DNA from: Flectonema sp. DT1601
Lineage: Eukaryota > Euglenozoa > Diplonemea > Diplonemida > Diplonemidae
Direction of reading: 5' to 3'
DNA length: 64,000 bases
Assembly (NCBI GenBank): GCA_964019425.1
Contig: OZ025817.1
Coordinates: 496,001-560,000, forward strand
Position numbers and translations under genes: made by a program. Under the pieces are notes generated by a model. The model saw only the letters and a list, made by a program, of their open reading frames with translations. It did no database searches and had not been told where the DNA came from. Shown here one piece after another: positions 34,412-45,149 of the stretch; within the stretch, counting starts at the first letter, position 1, and every line of letters starts with the position of its first letter.

Positions 34412-35332
34412 TCACCTATTTCTAGTAACACGTGGTGTTATAGTGGCCAGGGGAGCAGAGACGTCCTCAAGGAGATGTTTTTGTTCATTTACTCTCTGAC
34501 GTATTTGTACTTCCAAGGCCTCGAGACGTGTGATCTCTCTCGTCATTTCTGTTGCAGCTTGCTTTTTTGAAGCAACTCTGCGGCTTGCCTCAGCAAGTAC
34601 AGCAGTTTTCTTGTCTCGTACGCGTTTTTCAAAGTGGGATGTCGATACGCCTTTAGCGGCTTGTCGTTGATCTTTTGCGAAGATTGCCCGTTGGGCGATT
34701 TCTTTTTCTCTCCTATCGCGGAGGTACTCTTCGTTGTCGCGGCGCTCGCGAGCACGTTCTTCAGATCGTTGCAATAGTCTGGTGTCGATGTTGTCCTGAA
34801 TTCGTTGTCTTCGACCATAGCGAAGCTCTTTATCTTCCTTTGCTTGACTTACTAATGTTTGCTGTAGGTTACCACATTCCGTAGTGTAGCTTAGCTTCGT
34901 TTTTTCCCATCCCTGTTTTTCTTTCAAAACTTCATTCTTCTTCTGAATGAACAGTTCCTCCATCTTATCTTTAACGCGTTCTTTGCGATCCCTTTCAAGC
35001 TCTCGAACTAATGTTTTCTCCTGCTGATCTCGGAGAGTTATTTCATTACGTCGTTGTTTGTCTGTGTCTCTCATTTCGAGTAGTTTCTTCTTTTGTTCTA
35101 TTGCCCGTTGGTGTACTTGTGCTCTCCGAAGCTGAATATTATTACGCGCTTCCTCAGATTGCAAGAATGCCAATCGTGACTTAGCTCTCGTGTAAGATTC
35201 CGTAGCTGACTTGCATTCTTTCTCGCATGATGCCAGTTTCTGAACAACTCCTACATCATGTTCCCCGTAGTTAGGCCTGTCTAGTTTTACCCTCCTTTGA
35301 GATACCAGTCCGATTCCCCCCTTCTGGGGCAT
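34412..35332 (-). CDS. Coiled-coil protein, possibly axonemal
   Basis: From the ATG at 35332 (MPQKGGIGLVSQ) to the stop at 34412 gives 306 residues, almost all a single long charged helix rich in Arg, Glu, Lys and Gln (KLLEMRDTDKQRRNEITLRD, RREKEIAQRAIFAKDQRQA). The frame stays open upstream to 35572, but that part overlaps the last exon of the neighbouring gene and an intron, and pyrimidine-rich CCACTACAG sits 37 nt before the chosen ATG. Similar trichohyalin/plectin-like helices occur in microtubule inner proteins and cilia-associated proteins; with RSPH9 two genes away a flagellar role is plausible but inferred. Confidence 0.75.
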   Translation of the reverse strand: MPQKGGIGLVSQRRVKLDRPNYGEHDVGVVQKLASCEKECKSATESYTRAKSRLAFLQSEEARNNIQLRRAQVHQRAIEQKKKLLEMRDTDKQRRNEITLRDQQEKTLVRELERDRKERVKDKMEELFIQKKNEVLKEKQGWEKTKLSYTTECGNLQQTLVSQAKEDKELRYGRRQRIQDNIDTRLLQRSEERARERRDNEEYLRDRREKEIAQRAIFAKDQRQAAKGVSTSHFEKRVRDKKTAVLAEASRRVASKKQAATEMTREITRLEALEVQIRQRVNEQKHLLEDVSAPLATITPRVTRNR

Positions 35333-35414
35333 GTCACCGTCGGGATATTTATTTAATTTGGTTGTGAACTGTAGTGGAAACTGTTGATACAAAGATAATG
35401 GATTTTCTGTAACG

Positions 35415-36060
35415 TCATTTCGAAGAATTTTCCATGAGAACAACAAACTCTTCATCAGACATATCCTCGAATCGTGACCACAAGTTCGTATCTTGTGAAA
35501 GTGTAAAGACGACGTCCAAGACGTAACTAAAAAATACAAAAAAAGAAAAGCAACTAACTGAACTGAATTCACTTCCTTAGTTTTAATAAAATGAATTACT
35601 TGTGATGGTGGTGGTGATGGTTAGACTGTGGAATATGATAATGTCTTGAGTAAGCAATAGATTTACTGTACCCACCTGGAAGTGACGGAGGTGTGAAATC
35701 GTTTACTCTTTTTGAATTGATGTGAACATATGGATGAGAAGACGCATTCAGTGATGAATGAACGATCATATTTTTTGGTATGCCGACGTCGTAAGCGATC
35801 TTCTTAGTGTTCGGATTCTCAAGATTATTACCGAGACCCACAACAACTCCTCCTGGCTTTCTTATTATCGAAGGTTCAGAACCAAATCCAGCTGCTGCTC
35901 TACTCAGGTTCACCCTTCCTAATATCGAATGCATTTCTCTTGCTTGTAATCTCCCTTTATTATCAACATCGAGTACTATTGGTTTTCGTTTTACTTTTCG
36001 CTGAGATACATTTTCCTCTGATATACTACTGGAGTCTACAACGTATGAAGCTCCCTGCAT
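35415..36060 (-). CDS. Hypothetical 190-residue protein with internal six-His run
   Basis: Exons 36060-35600 and 35526-35415, joined by a 73-bp intron (GTAATT to TTTTTTAG). The first exon reads on to a stop at 35596, which would leave a C-terminal SNHHHHHHK. The intron donor overlaps that point, and splicing restores an open frame (NYVLDVVFTLSQ, WSRFEDMSDEEFVVLMEN) ending at 35415. The 73-bp size, the same as other introns here, supports this model. No domain recognised; Ser/Asn/His-rich with a VLDVDNKGRL segment. It lies between a coiled-coil gene (82 bp downstream) and RSPH9. The start at MQGASYVV follows CCCTTCACAG by 17 nt. Confidence 0.68.
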
Positions 36061-36388
36061 GTGTAACTGATGCGAAGCTGTGAAGGGAATACAATAAAGA
36101 GAAAATTTAAATAAATAATGATACAGTAATAGACAATTCAAGTAAAGTGTTATGTTAACCTTGGAAAGAGAAGAGAAACTTAAAAATATAAATATGTTCA
36201 CGGAATCGAAAAATAAGTTGGCAGATTGCCTCAGCGGCTATTTACAAATGAATTGAATGAAAAAAACTTTTTTTTTTTTTTTTTTTTTTTTCGCATCAAA
36301 AGATGAAATCAAGTTTAGGTTATAACTTTTTTAGGAAAAAAAAAAAAAAAGTTTTCGGTGTAATTCCCTTGAATCGATGAGTGAACTA

Positions 36389-37469
36389 CTATGGCAGCAT
36401 GTAGCAGAGATCAGTATTTACCTCACCACTACCAAAGTAGTATTGACCGAATAGTCTTGTATTCGATTTATGATAGAAGACTGTTCCCTGGGTTGTATTG
36501 TTGTTGGAATGCTTAAGGTAGATAATAAAATATAAATAAATAATAAAATCATACCGGATACATGTAATTCTTACCAACGACAATCCCCATTGAAGGATCA
36601 TAATAAAGCTTCCAAACACCTTCTGGAATATCTGTTGAAAGAGGCTCGATAAAGTCAGCCACCATATTATAATGAGGTGACAGCTTCTGTGGTAGGTTCT
36701 CAGAAACAGGTTTTCTGACGTGACAGTAGTTAGAGAGAGTGAGAGCATCACTAAGTCCTTGAAACGTTTTATTCAGGGTTACATTCTTACCATCCAGTAA
36801 CAGCATTTGACCAGTTGGAACGACTTTACATAATCGATCGTGTTCACTTACAAAGTATGAGAGACGTATCGCTTCTTCAAGTCTTATTATTATGTTTGTC
36901 GGTTTCTTTTTTGGAGGTTCTTCTCCTTCTTCCGCAGCTTCTTCAGGCTTATCTTTTTCCTCTTCCTCTTCTTCTTCGGGTTTTTCTTCTCCTTTGTCAT
37001 CAGCATCTTCCTCTTCCTCTTCTTCTTCACCTTCTGCGGCTTTTGGTGAATCTAAGACTGCAGGGGCTACTTCTTTTATTGGTTCTTCAACCTCTGGAAG
37101 CTGCTGTTTTACTTTATAAACATGAATAGGATTTCCCATGAATCTCCCTCTTATTTGTTCACAAAATCGGGTTTGTAAATCTGTTAGTTTCTCTTCCAAT
37201 AAGGTCCAGTTGTGACCTCCGTCGGTGCTATAAAATGATTTTGCCTTACCCAGGTCAGTAATATTTACGGAGTTTCCAGTCGTTAATGGCACTGTTTGAG
37301 CCAGTAGATAGTCACCCTCATATCCTAATACTTTTCCCCAAAATACAACCGGCTGTCCGAAATCTCTTCCGAGAACTGCCAGTGAACAAGTCAAAGCTGT
37401 CTCCTCTGCCACGCTAAGAACATGACCAGTTAGTCCTAAGTACTCGTATGTACTTTGAAGGTCTGTCAT
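36389..37469 (-). CDS. RSPH9: Radial spoke head protein 9
   Basis: Exons 37469-36555 and 36487-36389 (67-bp intron) give 337 residues. The N-terminus (YEYLGLTGHVLSVAEETAL, VVFWGKVLGYEGDYLLAQ) and middle (GRFMGNPIHVYKV, TFQGLSDALTLSNYCHVRKP) match RSPH9. The C-terminus (VWKLYYDPSMGIVVGKNYMY, PGTVFYHKSN, FGQYYFGSGEVNTDLCYMLP) ends as in the family. The acceptor CCCAG at 36488 was chosen over TTAAG at 36512 because it restores the conserved WPG-TFYH-like junction (here YPGTVFYH). RSPH9 sits in the radial spoke head of the 9+2 axoneme and helps regulate dynein. A Glu/Pro-rich insert of about 70 residues makes this protein longer than the human one (276). The start is 11 nt after CCAAACAG. It shows the organism builds motile flagella. 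Confidence 0.95.
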
Positions 37470-38542
37470 TTTGTTTATATCTGTTTGGAAGATAAGAATA
37501 TCATATTTGTAATTAACATTTCCGATATATATGTTGTTATGTTTCTGTGAAATAAAAACCGTTGCCGATCTAATTAATTAGTCACTTTCATACTTTTAGA
37601 GATGCCTTTGCTGGGATGTCAACTTAAAAGAGACCAATCACGTTAATGTGGTTTAGGGTAAGTGTCGTTCTTGTGTTGCAAAAAAAAAAGAAAAAAGAAA
37701 AATTGCACAGTTGAGGGGAAAAGACGACACTGACAACACACGTGATCTGATTCTTTTTAGTAGACAAAACTAACAGACCTGGCAACTGTTAACAAATAAG
37801 GTTATCAAAACTTGATTAACCGACCGTTACGAGCATAAGAACTTTTTTTAAAAATGAAAAAAAAAAAAACAGAAAATTAATTAACTCGACAGGCAACACG
37901 AAAAACGGTTTGCCAAAGAAGAAAAAAAAAAAAAAAATACTTTTTTAAAAAAGAAAACAATATTTAAAATGTTATTAGGGTTCTTTGTTTTTTTTTTTTT
38001 TTTTTTTATTCTTTCCCTTATTTACTTAAGTAGGGGGATAAATGCTTTTGCAATTTAACTCCCCCTTTTTACCTTCCTTTTAGGGACATAAACCCAATAG
38101 GAAACCTCCACAAAAGAGTACAGCTTTCCAGGGTAATTGTCCCTGTCCCCGCTTGATGCATTTCAAGGGACAATCATTCCTTCAAAAAGAGACGACTACG
38201 TCATCCGGGGCCGGTGGACATGGTCGACAGGATCGTCACTGTGTTGCCACAGAGTTGGAAAAAAAAAAAAAAAAAAAATAACAAAAAGGAGGGTTCTTAA
38301 TAACACAAAACATGATTAAAGACCAGGGGGCTGCCCTGATGACTTCTGATACATGATCAGCTCTTTCAATGGTTAATCACTTGAATTATTGATGTTCTTA
38401 AAGACCGTACTTCTCTTGTATCCCTCAGTAGAGTGAGTTGCTGCATGTTTCTTGATTGATAGCAGAAGTTGTTCATCACGTGTATCATATCGTCAAAAGG
38501 TGTAAAAAGAAACAAATGAAGAAAAGGTATTGTGAATGAACC
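37470..38542. other. Intergenic region with a conserved 35-bp motif
   Basis: No gene. A/T tracts occur at 37926, 37988-38007 and 38259-38278. The GC-richer centre (38090-38250) holds a sequence shared in inverse orientation with 61732-61765, and an inverted repeat attgtccct/agggacaat (38137-38145, 38165-38173). Nothing else is recognised. Confidence 0.6.
38126..38160 (-). other. Dispersed conserved motif, copy 1
   Basis: Read on the minus strand it contains ggggacagggacaat followed by accctggaaa and preceded by tgcatcaa. It aligns with 61732-61765 on the plus strand over about 35 bases with a shared 15-mer. Both copies lie in intergenic DNA. Confidence 0.55.
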
Positions 38543-39288
38543 TCATTGGGAGTTCTCCTGTTTTTTTTTTTTTTTTTGTTTTTTTTTTTATTTAATCTCG
38601 GTGTTTGTGTTAATTAGTAAAAAGAAAAATACAAAAAAAAAAAAAAAAAAGTACGCACCGAAGCCTCATTTTCGTCTGCTTCTGCAACCGCTTTGTCGTA
38701 GTATGCCTTTTTAATGAAATCGTCAAATTCCCAGACGGCAGTTCCGAATGTTTTGACAGCGTTGCTGGCGATGTGAGCGACGTGGTCTCTGTGGTCGATG
38801 GAATCTATGGTTCCAAGAAGCTGATCTGCGTGCATGACAATCATTGTATTCTTATTAACATCTCTCTTGTCAGCAGTAAGAGAACACTTAGCGAATCGAC
38901 GACGTCTATTCCAATCATTTACCAACTCAGCATCAACATATCCAGTGCTGGTGGTTGTCCAAGCAGCTGCGAGTTTAAGAGAATTCCTGTCACTGAACTC
39001 AACCGTTACCATTTTATTAACATTTGGATCATCGTTCTTATTAACAGCGATCACAACTCTTCCTTCTTGAGTGTCAACACGATGTCCTAACTGCTCCATG
39101 AGATTCCAAAGAAATGTTAACGTCAGAAACTTTGACTCTGGAGCTCCAAGTGGACGTGGATTTTCCTTCTTCTGCAACTTCGGTGCGTCTCCTCCCTGAA
39201 TAGGATGCTCACCGTTAGTTGGCTCACCATAGTCACAGTTGACTCCAGCAATGCACCACAACATGACTGAGAAGTTAACAATCTTCAT
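38543..39288 (-). CDS. Secreted YbjN-like protein
   Basis: Exons 39288-38659 and 38557-38543 give 214 residues. The 101-bp intron contains both T- and A-tracts, and the last exon encodes only ENSQ and the stop. The N-terminus (KIVNFSVMLWCIAGVNC) is a signal peptide; the ATG at 39288 is chosen because it starts the signal peptide and lies 19 nt after TTAACAG. Residues about 60-195 resemble the YbjN fold: a sensor-like strand (VTVEFSDRNSLKLAAAWTTT), the hallmark LVNDWNRRRRFAKCSLT, and a closing helix (VAHIASNAVKTFGTAVWEFD). YbjN proteins are mainly bacterial and poorly understood, so a secreted eukaryotic version is noteworthy. The terminal exon is less certain than the rest. Confidence 0.8.
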
Positions 39289-39683
39289 ATTTGAGTTTTG
39301 TTTTTTGCTGTTAATGAAAGTAATTAACAACATCTAATGTTATATAAAACAACTAACGCAATCCAACAATAAATAATGTGTTGTGTCGACTCTGTTTAAG
39401 AATAATAAAAGTTAATTGAGTTGTAAAAGATGGTTCAAATTTCAGAAACGAAAGGACCCGTGAGCCCCATCCGTGATGTGGGAAGGCCTTTTTGAGTACC
39501 GCAACGGAAATAATGACCTCTGAAAAGACTCACGAGTAGCGAGTGAATGTGTCTGACAGGTATACCCATTCCATATCTTATTCAGGTATCTAATTATACG
39601 ATCAGACCAGATCAGTATTTCCTTTTTTCGTAGCAAACAGAACTGATTAAAACAAAGTTACACCATGAGTTAAGTACAACTAC
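39289..39683. other. Spacer with a GC-richer island at 39450-39560
   Basis: No protein gene. 39450-39560 is GC-richer than its surroundings, with small hairpins (ccccatccgtgatgtggg at 39466-39483; tcacgagtagcgagtga at 39528-39544) and two ctga motifs. It could be a small RNA gene, but no family is recognised. Confidence 0.35.
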
Positions 39684-41042
39684 CTAACTACTTATCGATG
39701 GTGCTTCTTTCTTTAGGACAGTGTCAGGGTCAATTCCACGACGTTGAAGTGAAAGGATAAGTCGACGAGCCTCCAGAACATCAGGAGAAGGAAGATGATC
39801 CATTCCCTTTACTTCAATTGGAGATCCTGCTGGAATACGTCCATGTCGAATGGAAGGTGACATCTTACCGAGTGGAAGATGTGGGAATGTCGGTATTTCA
39901 GATTCCCATCCAAGTTTCAAAGGATTAACTTCCCCATTGTGATTCATTGGAGCGGTAATAACACCCTGAGCTCCTCCTATGTGGTTTACCCATTTCGGTG
40001 TAAAGCGAATCCCTGCCCATCTAGTCTTACCCAACAACAGTCTGTCATCAACATGGTAAGGCTTTCCCTTTCCCCAAAGACGCATCTGTTGGTGATTACT
40101 CGTAAATAATATTTCAGAATCAGCATGGTGAGGTATAAAGGAACTCTTTGGACAAATCAACGGAATTCGTTCATAACGACGAAGTTGTCTGAGAAGCATT
40201 TCCTTCGGTCCTAATAATTTAGCAAGCTTCGCGTATGTAGTTGGCGATCTTAACCCACCATCCCAGAACGGGTTTTCACCTTTCATAATAGTGTGTCCAG
40301 TGAGGGTGTCTACAAAAGAAAATCCTCTAATACGTCTGTACTCATTGTACAAGTCTTTTAGTGTGTGGGAATGATTGTCGCAGTACCCAAGACATGGTAA
40401 TGTTGGAAATCCGAGTATCTCTCGATTATAAGCCAATGCCTGTTCTGATTCTTCCCACATAGCGTGTGGCATAAGACGAACTTCTGGATAATCTGTTTCG
40501 CCAAGCAGTTTATGATGAATAAGTGGATTGTTAGGGATTGGATCAACTGGTGTTCTGGACACAAAATTATATAACTGCATACTATTTGAGTGTTCACCAA
40601 TTGATGTAGTGGTACTCGTATGCTGCCAAACCCACAGTAAAACAGGTGTTAGTTTGGGTACCTTGTCTGATTCAGACTTTACTGATACGAGATGGAGATC
40701 TTCTCCCTGAATTAGTTCTTGTACCGCATCGTGTTCAGCGAAACCTCCAATGACAATAGCTGATGATAAGTGAAATTGAAATGGAACTGGCATCGGTCCT
40801 AGACTTGTAGCAGCATACCCAGTCATGGGATGTTCTTGAAACATTGAAATATGTTCGTATTCTTGAACTTTAGCTAACTCTTCCTCTCCCATTTGAAGCT
40901 TCTCTTCCCAAGTCCTTTTTATTATTTCTCTAATCTCATCTTTGGTAAACATATTATCATCCTCCTCTTCCGGAACTGTTAATTTCTCAGAGCAGAATCT
41001 CTTTGAAAGAGAAAGCCGCTGACTTCTCAAGAGGCTTCTCAT
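39684..41042 (-). CDS. Putative mitochondrial acetoacetate-decarboxylase-like protein
   Basis: Single exon, 452 residues. The start MRSLLRSQRLSLSKRFCSEK is Arg/Ser/Leu-rich without acids, as in mitochondrial presequences. The middle (PVLLWVWQHTSTTTSIGEHS, PHAMWEESEQALAYNREIL, then GFPTLPCLGY) has the order and GRE-x-GFP-like motif of the acetoacetate decarboxylase superfamily, with the usual catalytic Lys not evident, so the reaction may differ. The C-terminus (GRIPAGSPIEVKGMDHLPSP) is not recognised. This family call is tentative; a conserved protein of unknown function is the alternative. The start lies 8 nt after GATCAG. Confidence 0.6.
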   Translation of the reverse strand: MRSLLRSQRLSLSKRFCSEKLTVPEEEDDNMFTKDEIREIIKRTWEEKLQMGEEELAKVQEYEHISMFQEHPMTGYAATSLGPMPVPFQFHLSSAIVIGGFAEHDAVQELIQGEDLHLVSVKSESDKVPKLTPVLLWVWQHTSTTTSIGEHSNSMQLYNFVSRTPVDPIPNNPLIHHKLLGETDYPEVRLMPHAMWEESEQALAYNREILGFPTLPCLGYCDNHSHTLKDLYNEYRRIRGFSFVDTLTGHTIMKGENPFWDGGLRSPTTYAKLAKLLGPKEMLLRQLRRYERIPLICPKSSFIPHHADSEILFTSNHQQMRLWGKGKPYHVDDRLLLGKTRWAGIRFTPKWVNHIGGAQGVITAPMNHNGEVNPLKLGWESEIPTFPHLPLGKMSPSIRHGRIPAGSPIEVKGMDHLPSPDVLEARRLILSLQRRGIDPDTVLKKEAPSISS

Positions 41043-42025
41043 TGTTTGACCTGATCTTTTAAAACAAAAAAAAGTGTGAACAATATTTCAAATACAACAC
41101 ACAAGCTCAAAGGTACAATACTCGTTGTGTAGATACTAGGCTACAACAAACTTGATAATCGCAAACGGTAGGTACAAATAAAAATAAAAAAATAAACGTT
41201 AAGCAAAAACTTATTAAAGTCTATGTAGTTAACCTTTGAAAAACAACCTTAATGAACTACTCACAGTCTTATTCCCCAGTGTAAGGAGAGATAAAGCAGC
41301 TGTTTTTTCAACAGCTTGTTTTGGGGAGGGGGAAGCTAAACCATATAAAAATGCGATCATTTTTTTTATTGACAGTGTGAAAATCCAACAAGTCGTTTCA
41401 TACAAAAAGAAAACATGACATAATAAATCAATGTCTGTTTGAGTCGCAGAAAGACTGCAACGACTCTATAGAATAAAATAAACAACTCGAAGTATAATGT
41501 CAACTCAAAAAATAATCCAGAAAGTCTTAACGTAAGAAAACAAAACTAAACAAACAAATTGAAAAGAAACCAACGTTAAAGTGAAGAAGGATAATTAAAG
41601 GGTAAAAGGAGGGAAGAGAGGAAAATAAAAATATCAGAGTACACATTCCTCAATAAGAGCAGTCTGCACTGAGAAGCCGTCTCTGTCCGACAGGGGAGGC
41701 ACCGCAATACAACCCTTTGATAGCAGTTTTGATAGAGAACACTGCCCTCTGTGTTACACACTGTGTTGCTCTGCATTCAGGTTGTGGATTATGTTTCCTC
41801 TGTACTTACCAAAGAATCTGAACAAAACTACGTAAGAAAACGAACAATTTTTCACAATAAAATAATACACACAGTGAGAGGGTGAAATCTCTCCCTCTTT
41901 TGTTGGTCAACTCGAGTATTCGACAAACGAAAAACAGATTAAAACAAACATTAATAAATAGCAGACAGAAAGGTTAAATAACTCTGCGGGTCAAATCATT
42001 AAACTGAAGAACAAGTTAATCAGAT
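41043..42025. other. Intergenic region without a supportable gene
   Basis: About one kilobase, less homopolymer-rich than other gaps. 41640-41780 is GC-richer with a short open minus frame (41576-41776) that lacks a recognisable product. It could hold 3' or 5' untranslated sequence or a small RNA. Confidence 0.5.
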
Positions 42026-44449
42026 CTAACGCTTCGTTGATTTACCCCCAGGCTTAGTACCAGTCTTGTCACTTTGTCGACGTCCTGACTTTTGCCCTTC
42101 TTTCATGCTGACTTTGCGGGTCGTAATACCCATTCGTCTTTCTAGTTCTTTAACACGGAGCTGGTTTTTGTTGTTTTATTTAATTGAGATTAACAACTTC
42201 TAGTCAGTGAATAAGTTGATGCATACCTCAGTTTTACTCAGTATCTCTGCTTGTTCTTTAGCAGCTTGCTCAGCTTTTTGTTGTTTTAAAGAAAATTCTG
42301 CCAGTTCTCGACGTCTAGGGGCAAGCTGTTCATCTGTTTCTGTGTTGTTTGATATATGGTACAAGTAATCTTACTGTGAATAGAGATAAAAGAGGGAAAT
42401 CATACTTTCATTAAAGGCTTTTATCTCGTTCTCGATTCGAGTCTGGTCTCGTTTCATTCGATTCATTTTCTCCTCTTCAGATTTAATTTTATTTTCAATT
42501 TTCCTACGAACATTTTCTTGTTTTTGCTTTTCACGTTGCAACTCATCACTTCTTGCTGACATTGCTTCCTCTTCTCTCGCCCGATGTTGAGCTGCGATGA
42601 TATATTCTTCTTCTAGTTTCTTAACGTTTCGATAGAATACAGCAATCACTTGTTTTGTATGTTCCTTTTTTTGTGATAGATTATCTTCAGTTATTTCCCT
42701 TCTTTTAATCTCTTGTACGATCTCTTCTTGGGTACCATGAAGGGTCGCTTCATCGACTTTTAGGATGTCAATCTGTGACAGTAATCTCGGTACGGCTTGC
42801 CGTCTCCAGAATTTAAGATTTTTTTGAAGGTGAACACCTACAGCGGAATAGCTCCTGAAACTAAAATCATTATACGAAAAATCTAATTCCAGTAATGTGT
42901 GGTTAGTCTTAAGAGCATCGGCAATCGAATCCCCTGACATCTTCAAATTATTTTGACGAAGGTTAAGGTGCTGTAAGGTACTATTCTGCAGTAGCATAGC
43001 CCCTAGAGCTGAACCACCTGCGTCTTTTACTTTATTCGAACCCAAGTCGAGATGTTGTAACGTCCTGTTTATTTCCAATGCCTTGGCAATGGCGACAGCA
43101 CCTTGGTCGCCTATGGTGTTTTCTTGCAGTTCTATTTTTCTTATTGATGATTGGCTTTGTAGAATTTCTCCTATGCTTATTCCGTGTGATTCCGTTAGCT
43201 CGCACTTGCTTAGTGTCAAGTGTCGAAGGCTTCTGTTGTCTTTAATTGCTGACACAAAATCACCCAATGCTTCTCCGCAGTCATTTCCATCCATTCGGAG
43301 CTCAACAAGAGCTCTTGCTGATCTGAATATTGTGCTCAACCATCTAAAGCCTTGTGCTTTTAAATTATTATACGACAGGTTTAAAGTATGGATTTGCTCA
43401 GCCGCTATGTTAGGACTCTTAAGACTTTGAGCAAGAATGGTAACGCCTTTATCTCTGATGTCATTCCTTTCTAAGTTTAGTGATTGCAGGTTGCAGTTAT
43501 TCAATAAGGGTCCCAGGACAGCACAACCCGCCCATCCAATGTTATTTGACCCAAGATTTAAATCAGTCAAAGTCGTGTTCTGTTCGAGTCCCTGTGCAAG
43601 CAATGCTATCCCTTCATCACCCAGACCATTAGCTCCCAGGTTTAAAGAGGCTAGTGTTTGGTTTACTGTGAGGGTTTCACCCATCGCTTTGGCACCATGA
43701 AGTCCCATGTGATTTCTATTTATTCCACTTAGACCACTGAGGTCTAAGGAAGTAATGGTGTTGTTGGTTTGCAATGCTTCAGCTATTTTTTCAGCTCCCA
43801 AAAACCCAATGTCATTACTCTTGAGAGCAATATGAACTAATGTTTCATTTACTAGTAGCAGTTCGGCAATCCTCGCAGCACCAACGTCTTTTAATCGATT
43901 ACCAGACAAGTCGAGGAGTGCAAAGTATTCATTATCGGATAAAATGGCAGTCAAGCATTCAGCGCTTTTCGCGCCCAGCCCATTCTCACGAAGGGCGAAT
44001 TGCATACCTTTACAATTTTGAGAAAGCAGTTGTATGAATCTTCCTTCTCTTTTTCTGTTTGGTTGCAATCCCTGGTCTGCACACTTAGCTCGGTATAGTT
44101 CAGCAACCTCTGCGACAGAGAGGTGGACTACTTCATCATCATCCTGAGTAAGAATCTGTTTATCAACGAGATCATCAAATGATGTGTAGTTAGCAACATA
44201 AGCAAGACCGGGTGGTAGTGGTCGCGGTAGAACTGCAACTTCATCATGAGCATTACACAAAAACTGAGGTGTTTGAGCCTTCGTTCTCTTCCTCCCAGTC
44301 CCCGTAGATGATGAGGCGCTTGCTGGACGAACTCTCCCTCCACGACTCCCAGCACTAGGCGGTCTCGGACCCGCACTAATCGGCCTTACTCCAGCGCTTA
44401 TTGGCCGATCTCGGAGTACCGGCATCGGCCTACTACTTACCTCCACCAT
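42026..44449 (-). CDS. RI-type leucine-rich repeat protein with coiled-coil tail
   Basis: Exons 44449-42406, 42339-42227 and 42160-42026 (two 66-bp introns) give 763 residues. The N-terminus is Pro/Ser/Arg-rich (RPISAGPRPPSAGSRGG), a style common in ciliary proteins. Residues about 130-530 carry some 14 ribonuclease-inhibitor-type LRRs (NTTLTDLNLGSNNIGWAGCA, NRTLQHLDLGSNKVKDAGGS), which form a curved protein-binding solenoid. Residues about 575-720 are coiled coil (EEEAMSARSDELQREKQKQE). The tail is basic (RRQSDKTGTKPGGKSTKR). The mix recalls dynein-regulatory or cilia-associated LRR proteins; no catalytic domain or NACHT is present. The start was taken at MVEVSS, 7 nt after TTTAAACAG; the ATG seven codons upstream lies before that site. 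Confidence 0.87.
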
Positions 44450-45149
44450 TTTTGTTCTGTTTAAAAACAAAGATAATAATACTCACCACTCACCTGAATT
44501 CATATCTCGATTCTCTCATTTGTTTAAGCCCTGAGTCATTGACGAGGAAAAAAGAAAAGCGGGGATCGGGCAACGCGATGGGAGGAAGAAAAAAAAAAAA
44601 AGAATCACGTATCTCAACTATTCCGTACAAACAAAGAAAATTTGGAAGTGAATTGAATCAGAATCGCTACCGCACTAGAGGAGACGTACAAATTGGTCAA
44701 TATGTCTTCACTTTCTAGAGAATAAAAATACTACCTACGATCTCTCGCTGCACTTCACAGTAGAAACTGCGGTGGACTTGAGAACGAGACTAGTTATGCT
44801 TAACTCTTAATATCTTCTAAGAGGGGAGACGGAAAAGAGAAAACATCGCAACTCCGTGTTTAGATTCAAGTTTCTCAGAAGAAACAAAAAAGAAAATGTC
44901 AATAAAATAACTCTTTTTTTTTTTTTTGGGTGAAGGAAAAATAGAAACACATAAACAGGAATCCCGCATTTTGTGCAACCTAGCGCAGTCTGTAAAGACT
45001 GGCAGGTTATCTTTGCTGGCCAGAGAAGGTAGTCTACTTTACACACAAGGAAGATAGTTTGGAAACTATTCTTTTTTTTTTCCCCTCATAAGTAGTTTCC
45101 AGCAGTGCGTATGTAGAGGCTAAGACATCAGTAACACATCTGTAAGGAC
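44450..45149. other. Intergenic region with two small hairpins
   Basis: No protein gene. 44986-45001 is a perfect 6-bp stem with a gtaa loop (cagtct-gtaa-agactg). 45053-45070 contains atagttt-gg-aaactat followed by a T-tract. Other A/T tracts lie at 44588 and 44911-44926. Confidence 0.45.

Noticed and set aside
35596-36201. A C-terminal natural His6 tag and an N-terminal signal-like stretch MNIFIFLSFSSLS
   Set aside because: Splicing of a 73-bp intron extends the protein past the His run, and the N-terminal stretch lies upstream of the CCCTTCACAG acceptor-like site and looks like intron or leader.
36512-36554. A 43-bp intron in RSPH9 using TTAAG
   Set aside because: CCCAG at 36488 gives a 67-bp intron and restores the conserved YPG-FYH junction of the family.
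39450-39560. C/D-box snoRNA-like motifs (gtgatgt, ctga)
   Set aside because: The C box has a mismatch and no terminal stem pairs the ends, so only a structured island is reported.
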